Below are positions 9,081 to 18,900 of a DNA stretch of 64,000 nt, one piece after another; position 1 is the first letter of the stretch, and every line of letters begins with the position of its first letter. The notes under the pieces were generated by a model that was not told the DNA's origin, searched no databases, and was given only the letters and a program-made list of their open reading frames with translations. The position numbers and the translations under genes were made by a program. The DNA is from an uncultured Bacteroides sp. (GTDB lineage: Bacteria; Bacteroidota; Bacteroidia; Bacteroidales; Bacteroidaceae). The stretch lies in the NCBI RefSeq assembly GCF_902491285.1, contig NZ_CABUHK010000002.1, positions 1-64,000 of the forward strand, given 5' to 3'.

Positions 9081-10517
9081 TTATAAATAATTAAAAAATG
9101 GATCTTCTGTTTTTTGCAGCCATGTTTTTAATTGGCTTTTCAATCGGTTTACCAGTTTGGGATGCTGCATAGCTATATTATTCATTTGGTAAGGGTCTGA
9201 TCTCCTGTCGAATAGAATAATCTTATCTACCTTACCATCGGTTGCATGGATAGTAAACGTATGTGTAGCGGTGCGTAATCCCCGGTAGCCTGTTGCCGGA
9301 TTGGATGACTGTATGTAATAATAGGGTTGGACAATGCGGTTGTTTTCTTTTCCGTAGAGGAGAACGGAAGCAAGGTCGAATGTTTGTACTTCTTCCGGTA
9401 TTTGTTGCTGAAAGCCCATGATGGAAAGCAGGGTCGGATACAAGTCGGCAAAAGCTATCATGGTTGTTCGGTCGGTTTTCGGCTTTATTTTTTCCGGCCA
9501 TGAGATAAGGACTGGAATTCGCATGGATTCCTCATAAAAGATATCTTTTCCGGCTTGTTCATGAGCCCCCATGCAGATGCCGTGGTCAGAAGTGAATACT
9601 ACAATAGTATTTTTAAATAAACCCAAACGTTTCAATTCGTTGATTATCCGACCTATATTTTCATCGACTCCGGTCATGCAGGCATAGTAATTGCGGATAT
9701 TGTTGCGGAAATAGTCGCCCATTTCAGTGCCTTTGGCGGGAATGTCGGGACGGTTGGCACATAATGCCTCTACATTCAGGTTTTTATACATCTCCTTGTA
9801 TCGGTCGGGCACCAACTCGTAACCGGTGTGTGGAGGGTTCATGGATACGACTAAGGCAAATGGCTGCGTTTTATCTATATGCCCGTTGAGGTACTCAATC
9901 GCTTTGTCGGCTTCATACTCCGGTCCCCATTGATTGACATAATAAAAACTGTCCCGGGGAGCGTCAGTGTCCCAGTACATGGGTTTTAAATGGTAGTCGT
10001 AAGTGCCATAAGCGGTCCAATAGTCAAAACCGTGCCGGCGTTCTTTTGGACACCATTCGTTCCAAGCAACTGCACCATGGTTGTTGTAAGTATCTATGTA
10101 TGGTTCATGAGGAGCATCCAGATGCCATTTGCCGATATATCCTGTTTGGTATCCATTGGCTTTAAGTATATCACTCCAGCAGCGTGCATCTTGTGGAAGT
10201 TCTACTCCATAAGGAGCGTTGGCAGAATTGCAATTGCCTGTTACTTTGTTCTTATGCGGATACATGCCTGTCATCAACATGCCTCGTGCCGGTGAAGATA
10301 CGGGATAGCTGCTGACAGCATTGGTGAAATTCACACCTTCACGGGCCAGTTGGTCCAGGCAAGGTGTTTTGACAGGTTCTTTTCCGAGACAACCTAAAGC
10401 ATCTCCTCTCCATTGATCTGCCATGATGAAGACCAGGTTAGGTTTTTCTTGAGCTTGTAAATAGATAGAAGTCAAGAACGGAAAGATGAAAAATGTTTTT
10501 TTAGAGAAAAATTTCAT
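9081..10517 (-). CDS. Secreted S1-family sulfatase, second of PUL 1
   Basis: A 478-residue type I sulfatase with signal peptide about 1-22. The serine-type maturation site is S74 in S-S-P-A-R followed by GMLMTG. Metal-binding segments are LVFIMADQWRGD and VFTSDHG, and KWH at about 125 fits the sulfate-binding lysine and histidine. Its sequence differs strongly from the other PUL 1 sulfatase, so the two probably remove different sulfates. It is the first enzyme gene after susD, beyond a 100-nt gap holding a long hairpin. Confidence 0.92.
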   Translation of the reverse strand: MKFFSKKTFFIFPFLTSIYLQAQEKPNLVFIMADQWRGDALGCLGKEPVKTPCLDQLAREGVNFTNAVSSYPVSSPARGMLMTGMYPHKNKVTGNCNSANAPYGVELPQDARCWSDILKANGYQTGYIGKWHLDAPHEPYIDTYNNHGAVAWNEWCPKERRHGFDYWTAYGTYDYHLKPMYWDTDAPRDSFYYVNQWGPEYEADKAIEYLNGHIDKTQPFALVVSMNPPHTGYELVPDRYKEMYKNLNVEALCANRPDIPAKGTEMGDYFRNNIRNYYACMTGVDENIGRIINELKRLGLFKNTIVVFTSDHGICMGAHEQAGKDIFYEESMRIPVLISWPEKIKPKTDRTTMIAFADLYPTLLSIMGFQQQIPEEVQTFDLASVLLYGKENNRIVQPYYYIQSSNPATGYRGLRTATHTFTIHATDGKVDKIILFDRRSDPYQMNNIAMQHPKLVNRLKSQLKTWLQKTEDPFFNYL

Positions 10518-10539
10518 ATTAATTCGGTATGATATTGGT

Positions 10540-10598
10540 AAAGGGTGTGTTCAAAGGTACAATAAGAATACATTGTAACGAATTAAACTACACCCTTT
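10540..10598 (-). other. Intercistronic hairpin between susD and the PUL 1 enzymes
   Basis: Perfect 9-bp outer arms (AAAGGGTGT at 10540-10548, ACACCCTTT at 10590-10598) enclose an inner 6-bp pair TACAAT/ATTGTA (10558-10563, 10572-10577). It lies in the untranslated gap after the susD stop on the transcribed strand. Such structures can cap the 3' end of abundant susCD mRNA or attenuate read-through into enzyme genes; the function here is inferred. Confidence 0.5.
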
Positions 10599-10618
10599 TT
10601 GAGTTATTTTATCTAAAC

Positions 10619-12532
10619 CTATTGCAGAGCATATTGATTGGCACCGACAGGCCAGCCTGGATTTTGATAAACAACGGAAGTGGAAATATCGCCTCCTTTC
10701 TCAGGGGTTGAAAGACGGAATACGTCATAAGAGATAGGGGTCAGGTAATTCGCTTCTTCAAAGTTGTAGCCATTGTTGGTAATGATCAGTTCGTTGGCAA
10801 AATGCGGACGTAAATATTTAGAATTACTAACCACTAAGCCGGCAGCCAATTGTTTCACATAGTAAGGCTCTTTTTGATACTCTTGCCAATTGAATCCTTC
10901 TGTTTGATAGTTTTTCATTTTATCTAGTGAACGCCAGCGTAAAAGATCATCTTTACGCATGCCTTCTGCTATAAATTCGCAACGTCGTTCACGGCGGATA
11001 TTATATAAAGTTTTGTCTATCATCTGACTTCCGGACCAAACAGCCAGATCGTTTTCTTTACTTAGATCTGTTGCATCGATAGTTTTTTGGAAGTTTTCTG
11101 ATACGCCGGCACGCTTTCTCAAAGCTCTCCAGTATTTTTTGCTATAATCATCTAGATTTTTGTTTTTCATATAGTCAGCTTCCATATAGTTGAGATATGC
11201 TTCGCTGGCGCGGAATATCATATAAGCCAAAGGTGAATTATCCGCTGGAGCTACATTGCTGTCTCTCCATCCTTTACGAACTAAATATCCTGTAGCTGTT
11301 CTGCTTAAGTTTTGATAAGCTTGTAGTAGATTTGCATAGACCATTCTTCCGTCTTGGTCCATATTACCACCTCTCCAAACCATATCACCCGGTTTGAAAG
11401 TTGATTCTACAAGGCGTAAATCACGATTCTCCATTACATCGGGGATACTTTTGTCGCCTTTGTATTCTGTATTTTCTGGTGCATAAATAGGCAGGCCATT
11501 GGTAGTTAGGAAAGTTTCAACCATGGATCGTGTATAACCTCCACCTTGTCCCACACAGCCTTCACCGTTTTCATTGTATATGCTATGATAATTGCCTTCT
11601 ACTAAGCTATTCACTTTGGCATCCGCACTATACATACGCCATAATAATACCTCTTTGTTGGAAGAAAGATCATATTGATTGAACATATTCATATAATCTT
11701 CTATTTTATCAGAGATTTGTATTGCTTCTGCCACTTCTTTGGCAGATGCCATCGCTTCAGTCAGGAAGAAATCTATTTCAGTATTAAGGTTGCCATTGAA
11801 AGTACCGCCCGGCCAGCCCGGACCACCTGGTACTCGTGCGGTTCCTTGATGGTAGGTTTCCCAACTTGCTTCATACAGGGCTACACGTGATTTAAATAGA
11901 TAGGCACACTCTCTGTTCAGACGGTGATTGGTCAGATTATTACTGCGCGGTAATAATCGGGCAATGGCTTCGTTCAGGTCTTCTAGAATAAATCGGGCCA
12001 CTTCATTACGTGGCTTACGTTTGTTTGCTTCCACATTGGCGGCATAATCATCTGCGCTAAGTTCTGATTTGATAATGGGAAAATCTCCGAATTTCCTCAA
12101 ATATTCGAAATAGATGTAAGCTCTGAAGAAGTAAATCTCACCGATATATTGCTGAGTTTCGCGGGTATCTTCCAGTTCCCCTTTTTGGATATTTTCCAAA
12201 GCGTAATATAACAATCGGTTACAGTCGCGCAAATGTCCTTGCCGATTATAACTTCCTGTGGCGGCAACTTTGATACGTTGCGGTAGAAAGAAATCTACAG
12301 GATCTGTTCCTGCTTGGTTATCACTGGTTTGATCGTTGGTAAAAAGATTGGTGTCTTTGAAATCGGGCAATAGTTCGTATTTCTTGTTACAATAAGCCTG
12401 CAATTGGCTTGGTTCTGTGAAAAAACCTTCATTCACATTGTCTGTCAATGGTTCTCTATCTAGAAAATCGTTACATGAGCTTATAGCGAATGAAGTTGCT
12501 ATTATAGGGAGTATGATGTATTTTAATTTCAT
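10619..12532 (-). CDS. SusD-like outer-membrane glycan-binding lipoprotein (PUL 1)
   Basis: A 637-residue SusD/RagB-family protein. The lipobox ends at C20 (AISSC), predicting a surface lipoprotein. The N-terminal NDFLDREPL start, TPR-like helices around YIGEIYFFRAYIYFEYLRKFGDFP and the C-terminal RRERRCEFIAEGMRKDDLLRW block are family hallmarks. It closes the mouth of its SusC partner, encoded 20 nt upstream, and captures oligosaccharides for uptake. Sulfated, fucosylated ligands are suggested only by the downstream enzymes. Confidence 0.95.
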   Translation of the reverse strand: MKLKYIILPIIATSFAISSCNDFLDREPLTDNVNEGFFTEPSQLQAYCNKKYELLPDFKDTNLFTNDQTSDNQAGTDPVDFFLPQRIKVAATGSYNRQGHLRDCNRLLYYALENIQKGELEDTRETQQYIGEIYFFRAYIYFEYLRKFGDFPIIKSELSADDYAANVEANKRKPRNEVARFILEDLNEAIARLLPRSNNLTNHRLNRECAYLFKSRVALYEASWETYHQGTARVPGGPGWPGGTFNGNLNTEIDFFLTEAMASAKEVAEAIQISDKIEDYMNMFNQYDLSSNKEVLLWRMYSADAKVNSLVEGNYHSIYNENGEGCVGQGGGYTRSMVETFLTTNGLPIYAPENTEYKGDKSIPDVMENRDLRLVESTFKPGDMVWRGGNMDQDGRMVYANLLQAYQNLSRTATGYLVRKGWRDSNVAPADNSPLAYMIFRASEAYLNYMEADYMKNKNLDDYSKKYWRALRKRAGVSENFQKTIDATDLSKENDLAVWSGSQMIDKTLYNIRRERRCEFIAEGMRKDDLLRWRSLDKMKNYQTEGFNWQEYQKEPYYVKQLAAGLVVSNSKYLRPHFANELIITNNGYNFEEANYLTPISYDVFRLSTPEKGGDISTSVVYQNPGWPVGANQYALQ

Positions 12533-12552
12533 GATTATGATTTATTTAAAGT

Positions 12553-15500
12553 TTATAATGTAATATTAATTCCACATGATAGAGTATAGCTTAACGGATA
12601 ACTCATACCGTTTTGGTAAATTAGTTCTGGATCAAAATTTTTACTCATCTTGGTACCAGTCCATAAATTATCTCCGGAGAAGAATAGTCGTACTTTCTCC
12701 AGGTTAGCTTTTTGTATCCATGCTTTAGGCAACGTGTAACCTATTTGTATGTTTTTCAAGCGGATGTAAGCTGCATTCTGCAAGTAACGACTTTGTACCT
12801 GCTGGTTTTGTTTACTTCCAATAATGGGGCGCGGATAATAAGCATTGAGATTTGCTCCCATTTCATCTCCTTCAGGACGGAAGTAATCCATGTGTTCTTC
12901 GTATCCGGTGGAATCCCATTGCCCCCCGTTGATACCCCAGAAAATCATACCTTTAGAATAAGCGGTTCTGTCGTCGCCTCCTACCCAAACGTCACGTTTG
13001 GCTACGCCCTGGAACATTAGATTGATATCAAATCCTTTATAGTCAGCTCCTAATGAGAAGCCAAAACGAAAGCGGGGTGTGTAATTTCCAATAATGGTTA
13101 AATCTTTCGGATCAGTGGCAGACGTACCTTTTTCTATGGCAGGATTGTCATCCAGGTTAGCGTACATGATATCACCGGCTTTCCAAATATTGTTTCCTAC
13201 ATTGGGTAATTTGCTTTGGTCATGTTGGGCTATCCATGATTGCATTTCTTCATCGGTTTTTGCTATGCCTACTGTTTTGAATCCCCATATTTCGCCTAAT
13301 TTTTTCCCTTTCCAATAATTTTCAATGGTGTTTCCGTCTTCATCTTTGGTGTAAAATGTTTTATCAGGATTGGGATATTCTGTTACTTCTGTTTGAGCAT
13401 CAGATAGATTGAAAGAAGCATGATACCCTACTTTACCAATTCTGTCCTGCCAAGTTAGTTGTAATTCCCAGCCTTTGGTTCGTAAAGAGGTATTATTCAT
13501 TTTGGGAGCTGATGCTCCTACTAATGGAGTTATTTCTTCGGCAGGTCCTACCATGTCTTTGGTATCACGAATGTAGTATTCAACGTATCCGTTCAGACGA
13601 TTGTTAAATGCACCAAAGTCAAGTCCTGCATTATAGCTGGTGACACGTTCCCATGTGAGCAAGGAACTGACGAGACCGGGGGAAGATGCTATATTGGACT
13701 TGTTGGCTAAGTCAAGCAGCCAGCGTCCGCCGGCATCTACGCTACCTACAGTTATATTTTGAATAGAATAAGTAGGATAATAATTATCTGTATTCTGATT
13801 GCCTAGGCTACCGTAAGAAAAACGTAGTTTTAACAGGTTGACATATGCTTCTGCCGGACTCCAGAATGCTTCGCGGGCGATGTTCCAACCTATAGAAACA
13901 GAGGGAAATGTGCCCCATCGTTGGTTACCGCGGAAGCGTGAAGTCCCATCGCGACGAATGTTTCCTTCTAATAGGTATCGTCCTTCGTAGTCATAATTTA
14001 AACGGGCAAAATATCCCATTGTAGCCCATTCTTTTGAGGAGCCTTTCAAATCACTTGTACCAGTGGCCGTATTGATACTGGGGACATTTTCGTTGATGAC
14101 ATCATAGCGTTTGCCGATTAATTCGTTGATGTAATAATATTCGGTATTCATACCTGCTGTAACTTTGAAATTGTGCTTGTTCCAGGAATATTCATAATCT
14201 GCATATAGTGAAGTTGTCATCATGGAAGTTTGCTGTGTTTGACTTTGCACAAATGTCTTTCCTGCTGCTAAATCGGGGTCTCCTCCTAACCATGCTTCTT
14301 CCACGGGTTGGTTGTCACGGGTATAGAGATAGACTTTATTTACATTATATTGGTGGCGGTAGCTTTCTGTCCGTAGAGTCGCCTGTCCGTGAATACCTAA
14401 TCCTTTTAATGGAGTCAGATGGAAACCTCCGGAAGTGAAGTAGGTGTCTTTACTGCTGTTTGAACGCCCTCCAGAAGTTAATTGCATTAATTTAGGATTA
14501 CGTGTATAGTGTCCGTTGTTGTCATAGAGAGGCATCATGGGATATAATTTGGTCGTTTCTGCAAAGAAACGATCGCCATAGAGTTTCACAAAAGTTGGCA
14601 TTTCTATATCTGAACGTATAAAACGAGCGTTAAAATCTAAACTTAGCCATTTGGTGACTTGTCCTGTTACCTTTCCACTGATGTTATAACGTTTTTTGTT
14701 TTCGTCAGAGTAATTCATCTGTCCGTTTTGAGAAAGGAAAGCTCCCGATAGATAGTATTTAACTTTCTCACCTCCTCCGGAGATACTTAGATTATGTTCT
14801 TGTCCGAAAGATGTTTTGTCAATGAAGTTTCTTGGCCAGTTTTGATTATCATTGGAAGCGACGTTGAAAGGGAAAAAATTGTTTCCTTGTGAACCATTGG
14901 GGTCTGAGGTGTATGGGTATTCACTCGCCATGTATTTCTGAATGCGGTCTATCGTATCATCAGTGAAAATAAAAGTGGTGCCGCTTCCTGAATTTTTTTG
15001 TGCTGCATTGAAATACTTGGCAAAGCGGTAGGAGTCGAGCATGTCAGGAATGTTGGTGGGGCGTGACCATCTGAAATTGTTTGAATACTGAATGGTGGCT
15101 TTTCCTGCTTCTCCTGATTTGGTTGTAACCAAGATTACGCCAAATGGAGCGCGTGAACCGTAAATGGCAGATGCGGCAGCATCTTTTAACACGGAAATGT
15201 TAGCGATATCCTGCGGATTTAACGAGTTTATGTCTCCTTCGGCTCCATCAATTAAAACTAAAGGTGAGGCACTGGATCCGGTATTCAAATTTCCTGTTCC
15301 ACGAATATTCATGGTGGGATTATAGTCTAATCGTCCACCTTTGTCATTCATGTCAATGTTCAATCCTGGCATCACTCCTTGAAGAGCTTGTGAAACTGAA
15401 GTGACAGGACGTGATTCCAGTGTTTTTTTATCCACGGTAGCAACTGCTCCTGTTAAGTTCACTTTCTTTTGCGTACCAAAGCCTACTACCACAACTTCGT

Positions 15501-15807
15501 CCAGCGTTTGCGTATCTTCCGCTAAAGAGATTTGATAAAAAGTTTGGTTGCCATTGATTGTAAATTCTTGGGGGGTATACCCGATAAAGGAAACAATTAG
15601 CACACTGCTTTTTGAGGCTTGGATTGTGAATTTTCCATCCAGATCAGTAACCGTTCCGTTGGTAGTACCTTTGACAACTACACTAGCACCGATAATGGGC
15701 TCATTGAGCTTTTTATCCGTGACTACACCGGTGATGCTGAATTGCTGGGCGTACAGGAATGTACAGTTGCAAAGCAATATCAAAAATAGAATTGAGATTT
15801 TTTTCAT
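12553..15807 (-). CDS. SusC-like TonB-dependent transporter (PUL 1)
   Basis: Outer-membrane TonB-dependent oligosaccharide importer, 1084 aa. It shows a signal peptide (about 1-20), a carboxypeptidase-D-like domain (about 25-100, ITGVVTDKKLNEPIIGASV), a TonB-box region DEVVVVGFGTQKK (about 103-115), a plug domain with GSRAPFGVILVTTKSG, and a 22-strand-type barrel ending in a hydrophobic strand. It is the first gene of the operon. A divergent regulator gene starts 184 bp away, typical of a PUL under its own hybrid sensor. Confidence 0.96.
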   Translation of the reverse strand: MKKISILFLILLCNCTFLYAQQFSITGVVTDKKLNEPIIGASVVVKGTTNGTVTDLDGKFTIQASKSSVLIVSFIGYTPQEFTINGNQTFYQISLAEDTQTLDEVVVVGFGTQKKVNLTGAVATVDKKTLESRPVTSVSQALQGVMPGLNIDMNDKGGRLDYNPTMNIRGTGNLNTGSSASPLVLIDGAEGDINSLNPQDIANISVLKDAAASAIYGSRAPFGVILVTTKSGEAGKATIQYSNNFRWSRPTNIPDMLDSYRFAKYFNAAQKNSGSGTTFIFTDDTIDRIQKYMASEYPYTSDPNGSQGNNFFPFNVASNDNQNWPRNFIDKTSFGQEHNLSISGGGEKVKYYLSGAFLSQNGQMNYSDENKKRYNISGKVTGQVTKWLSLDFNARFIRSDIEMPTFVKLYGDRFFAETTKLYPMMPLYDNNGHYTRNPKLMQLTSGGRSNSSKDTYFTSGGFHLTPLKGLGIHGQATLRTESYRHQYNVNKVYLYTRDNQPVEEAWLGGDPDLAAGKTFVQSQTQQTSMMTTSLYADYEYSWNKHNFKVTAGMNTEYYYINELIGKRYDVINENVPSINTATGTSDLKGSSKEWATMGYFARLNYDYEGRYLLEGNIRRDGTSRFRGNQRWGTFPSVSIGWNIAREAFWSPAEAYVNLLKLRFSYGSLGNQNTDNYYPTYSIQNITVGSVDAGGRWLLDLANKSNIASSPGLVSSLLTWERVTSYNAGLDFGAFNNRLNGYVEYYIRDTKDMVGPAEEITPLVGASAPKMNNTSLRTKGWELQLTWQDRIGKVGYHASFNLSDAQTEVTEYPNPDKTFYTKDEDGNTIENYWKGKKLGEIWGFKTVGIAKTDEEMQSWIAQHDQSKLPNVGNNIWKAGDIMYANLDDNPAIEKGTSATDPKDLTIIGNYTPRFRFGFSLGADYKGFDINLMFQGVAKRDVWVGGDDRTAYSKGMIFWGINGGQWDSTGYEEHMDYFRPEGDEMGANLNAYYPRPIIGSKQNQQVQSRYLQNAAYIRLKNIQIGYTLPKAWIQKANLEKVRLFFSGDNLWTGTKMSKNFDPELIYQNGMSYPLSYTLSCGINITL

Positions 15808-15991
15808 GCTTCTCTGTTTTTTAATTAGACATTAGGTTAATACATTGCAAATGTATGTTAATCAGTGATGTGGCTTAATACACGTTCATTTCATTCAGCA
15901 TGCATGTTTAATGCATCTCTATATTTTTTGGTGAATCTTTGTTGTTATCTCTTTTTTATTTTATTCCTTTGCTACAGGTAATGAATTAAAT
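15808..15991. promoter_or_regulatory. Divergent susC / hybrid-regulator promoter region
   Basis: On the minus strand TACATTTGC (15855 to 15847) is a perfect TAnnTTTG -7 element about 40 nt upstream of the susC ATG; its -33 element is weak, as expected for a regulator-activated promoter. On the plus strand TTCCTTTG at 15964-15971, with TTTG at 15938-15941, could start the regulator gene, though that spacing of 22 nt is slightly long. The binding site of the hybrid regulator is expected here, but I cannot define it. Confidence 0.45.
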
Positions 15992-18900
15992 ATGAACCTT
16001 AAAATCTTATCACTGGTTATAATTGGAGTATGTATATTGCTGCCGGATGTGTGCTATGCTTTTTTAAGCAAAGATGTGCATCTGCTCAATATGCAAAACG
16101 GATTGGCCGACAATACCGTATCTGCTGTTTATAAGGATAAAGAAGGCTTCATTTGGTTTGGAACCCGAAACGGGTTGAGCCGTTATGACGGTAGGCGGAT
16201 TACAAATTTTGAAAGGAGTAGGAGTTATCCTAGTATTTCAAACTTAAAGGAGGTTTTTGACGGGGTGCTGGCATTTGTGGATAATGGTGTCTTTTCTGCA
16301 TTTGATTTGAAAAAAGAACGGTTTTTGTCTGTGGTTTCTTCTTCGGGACAGGGTATTCCATCTCGAGGGATGTTGCAGAGGAATGATTCGTTGGTTTGGG
16401 TGATTTCCGGGAGTGAGCTGCATTTAATGAAGCGGTGCGCATCAAAAGAGGGTGAGCTTCGGCTCCGGGTTCAAGAAAAATATACAGGCTGGAATAACCA
16501 GGATAATCTTTTGGTTGCCATCACTTATTCTTCGGATAAAAAAAGTATCTGTCTGATTGATGAAAAAGGTAGAATTATCTTGCTGGATGCGACAAACCTG
16601 AATTCCTTTCGGGTGATTGACCTGGGGCGTACCGGTAGTCTGTCTGTAAATTCTGTTTTGTATGATGATGGTCGGATATGGATTTCTACAATTGCTCATG
16701 GGGTTATTTATTACAATGAACGAACCGGGAAAATCAAGCAGTTGACTTATCATGTGGCTCCGGTATCCGACAGACTTTCTCATACAGATGTTTTCGGTGT
16801 TATCAGATTAAATGAGAATAAATATCTGGCCGTAACGTGGAATGGATATACGGTGATGACAATAGATAAAAATAATCAGGACGAGATATTGACAGAAGTT
16901 TATAGTAACACTTCTTCTTTGATGTACCGCAATCTTGAAACGAGGATGATTGCGGCTTATTACGATTCACATGGTATTCTGTGGATTGGTACGGATGGTG
17001 GAGGAGTTATCTGGTCGGATTTGCGTATGCAGTTTTATAATTGTTTTTATCAGGACAGGCATAATGAGATTTGTTCTATTGTAGCGGATGACGATCATTA
17101 TCTTTGGTTGGCAACATACCATAAAGGAATTATGCGGAGCCGGACAGCGTTTGGTACTTCGGAAAAAACAGACTTCTTTCAAGTAGGAGATCAAGATGTG
17201 AAAAAACAACAGACAGTGTTGTGCAGTCTGAAAGATGAGAAAGGGAATTTATGGTTTGGGAATTCAGATGGTTCATTGACCTGTTATTATAAAAAAGAAC
17301 GCTCATTCAAGATATTGCGATTGATCACGGAAGATGGTGACCTTAACAAATCATCTGTCTGGGCCTTATTTCTTGATAGCAAAGGCCGTTTTTGGATTGG
17401 TACACATAAAGGACTTTGGTTATTCGACCGTGAAACGAACAGGGGTAAGAAGATACATTTCAAAGTATCCGGATTACAGAACTTGTCTCCTCTTTATATT
17501 CGTGCTATGGCTGAAACCGACGATCATACGCTTTGGCTGGGCACTGCGAATTATGGTATATGTAAAGTGATAAATGAAAAAGAACTGCAGACCGGCTATG
17601 AAAAGAAGTATGGTATGGCTGAGAATTCCGTTCGTTCATTATTAGCTTCGTCTGATGGTAATCTGTATGTCGGATACATGGCCGGTCTGGCAGTTTTCTC
17701 TCCCGGACAGGATGCGATAACTCATGTATATACTACCCGGGATGGATTGTGCAGTAACTTTATTGGTTGCATGACTGAGGATGCGGACGGGCAAATCTGG
17801 TTGGGCTCTAATTCAGGTATTTCCCGTTATAGCCGTCATCAGCATTTGTTTTATAATTATTACATTGCAGGCAGTAACCGTTCTGTCCTGCATTGGGAGG
17901 ATGTCCTGTTTTGGGGAAATAATAAAAATCTTACTTATTTTAACCCCGATGACATTAAAGCGTTTACCACTTCCGAATCTGTCGTGATTACCGGATTGGA
18001 GGTAAATAATAAACCTGTAGAGATAGGAAGAGAGGTCAATGGGCAGACCATTCTTTCACAAAGTATTTTCTATACGCCTTTTGTCCGGTTGAATCATGCG
18101 AATCGTGACTTTGCGCTGACGTTCAATAACCTTTCTTATTCTGAAAGCCAGCAGAAGTATAGTTACAGGCTTCGTCCTTATCAGCCTGGTTGGCTTGTGG
18201 CCAACGGAGGGGAAAAAGTTTCGTATGCTAACCTTCCTGCCGGGGAATATGTTTTTGAGGTGAAAAATATTTATCCGGATGAAAGAGACAGTAAAATAAC
18301 CTCGTTGAGAGTAGAGATTTTGCCTCATTGGAGTGAAACTTTCTTTTTCCGCTTCTGTATGATGGTGCTGGGAGGGATAATAGTTTATATGGTTATGCAG
18401 CGTATTAAATTACGGCAAAAGAGGTTGGAGCACGAGTTGCGCTTGGAACATGAGATATTTGCTGCTACTGTAGAGCGTGACAAGGAGAAGCAGATTCGGA
18501 TGGAACGCGAGAATTTCTTTACGAATGCAGCTCACGAGTTGCGTACACCTTTAACTTTAATCTTATCTCCCCTGCAGGAATTGTTAGGAACCGTCCGCCC
18601 TTCAGACACCGTCTATACTAAACTGGCTGCCATGTATCGCAATGGAACCTCTTTGCAGACATTGGTCGATCATTTGCTTTATGTGCAGAAGATTGAAGCA
18701 GGTATGATTAAACTCCGGATTTCGAAAGTCGATATAGTGGTATTGGCAAAGCAGATAACCGATCCTTTTCATGAACTGGCAGAAACAGAAGGGATTAACT
18801 TTACGGTTGAATCGCTGAATGAGCCACTTTTGCTATGGATAGACGTGGAAAAAATAAGTTCGGCTATCCGTAATTTATTATCTAATGCGTTTAAGTATAC

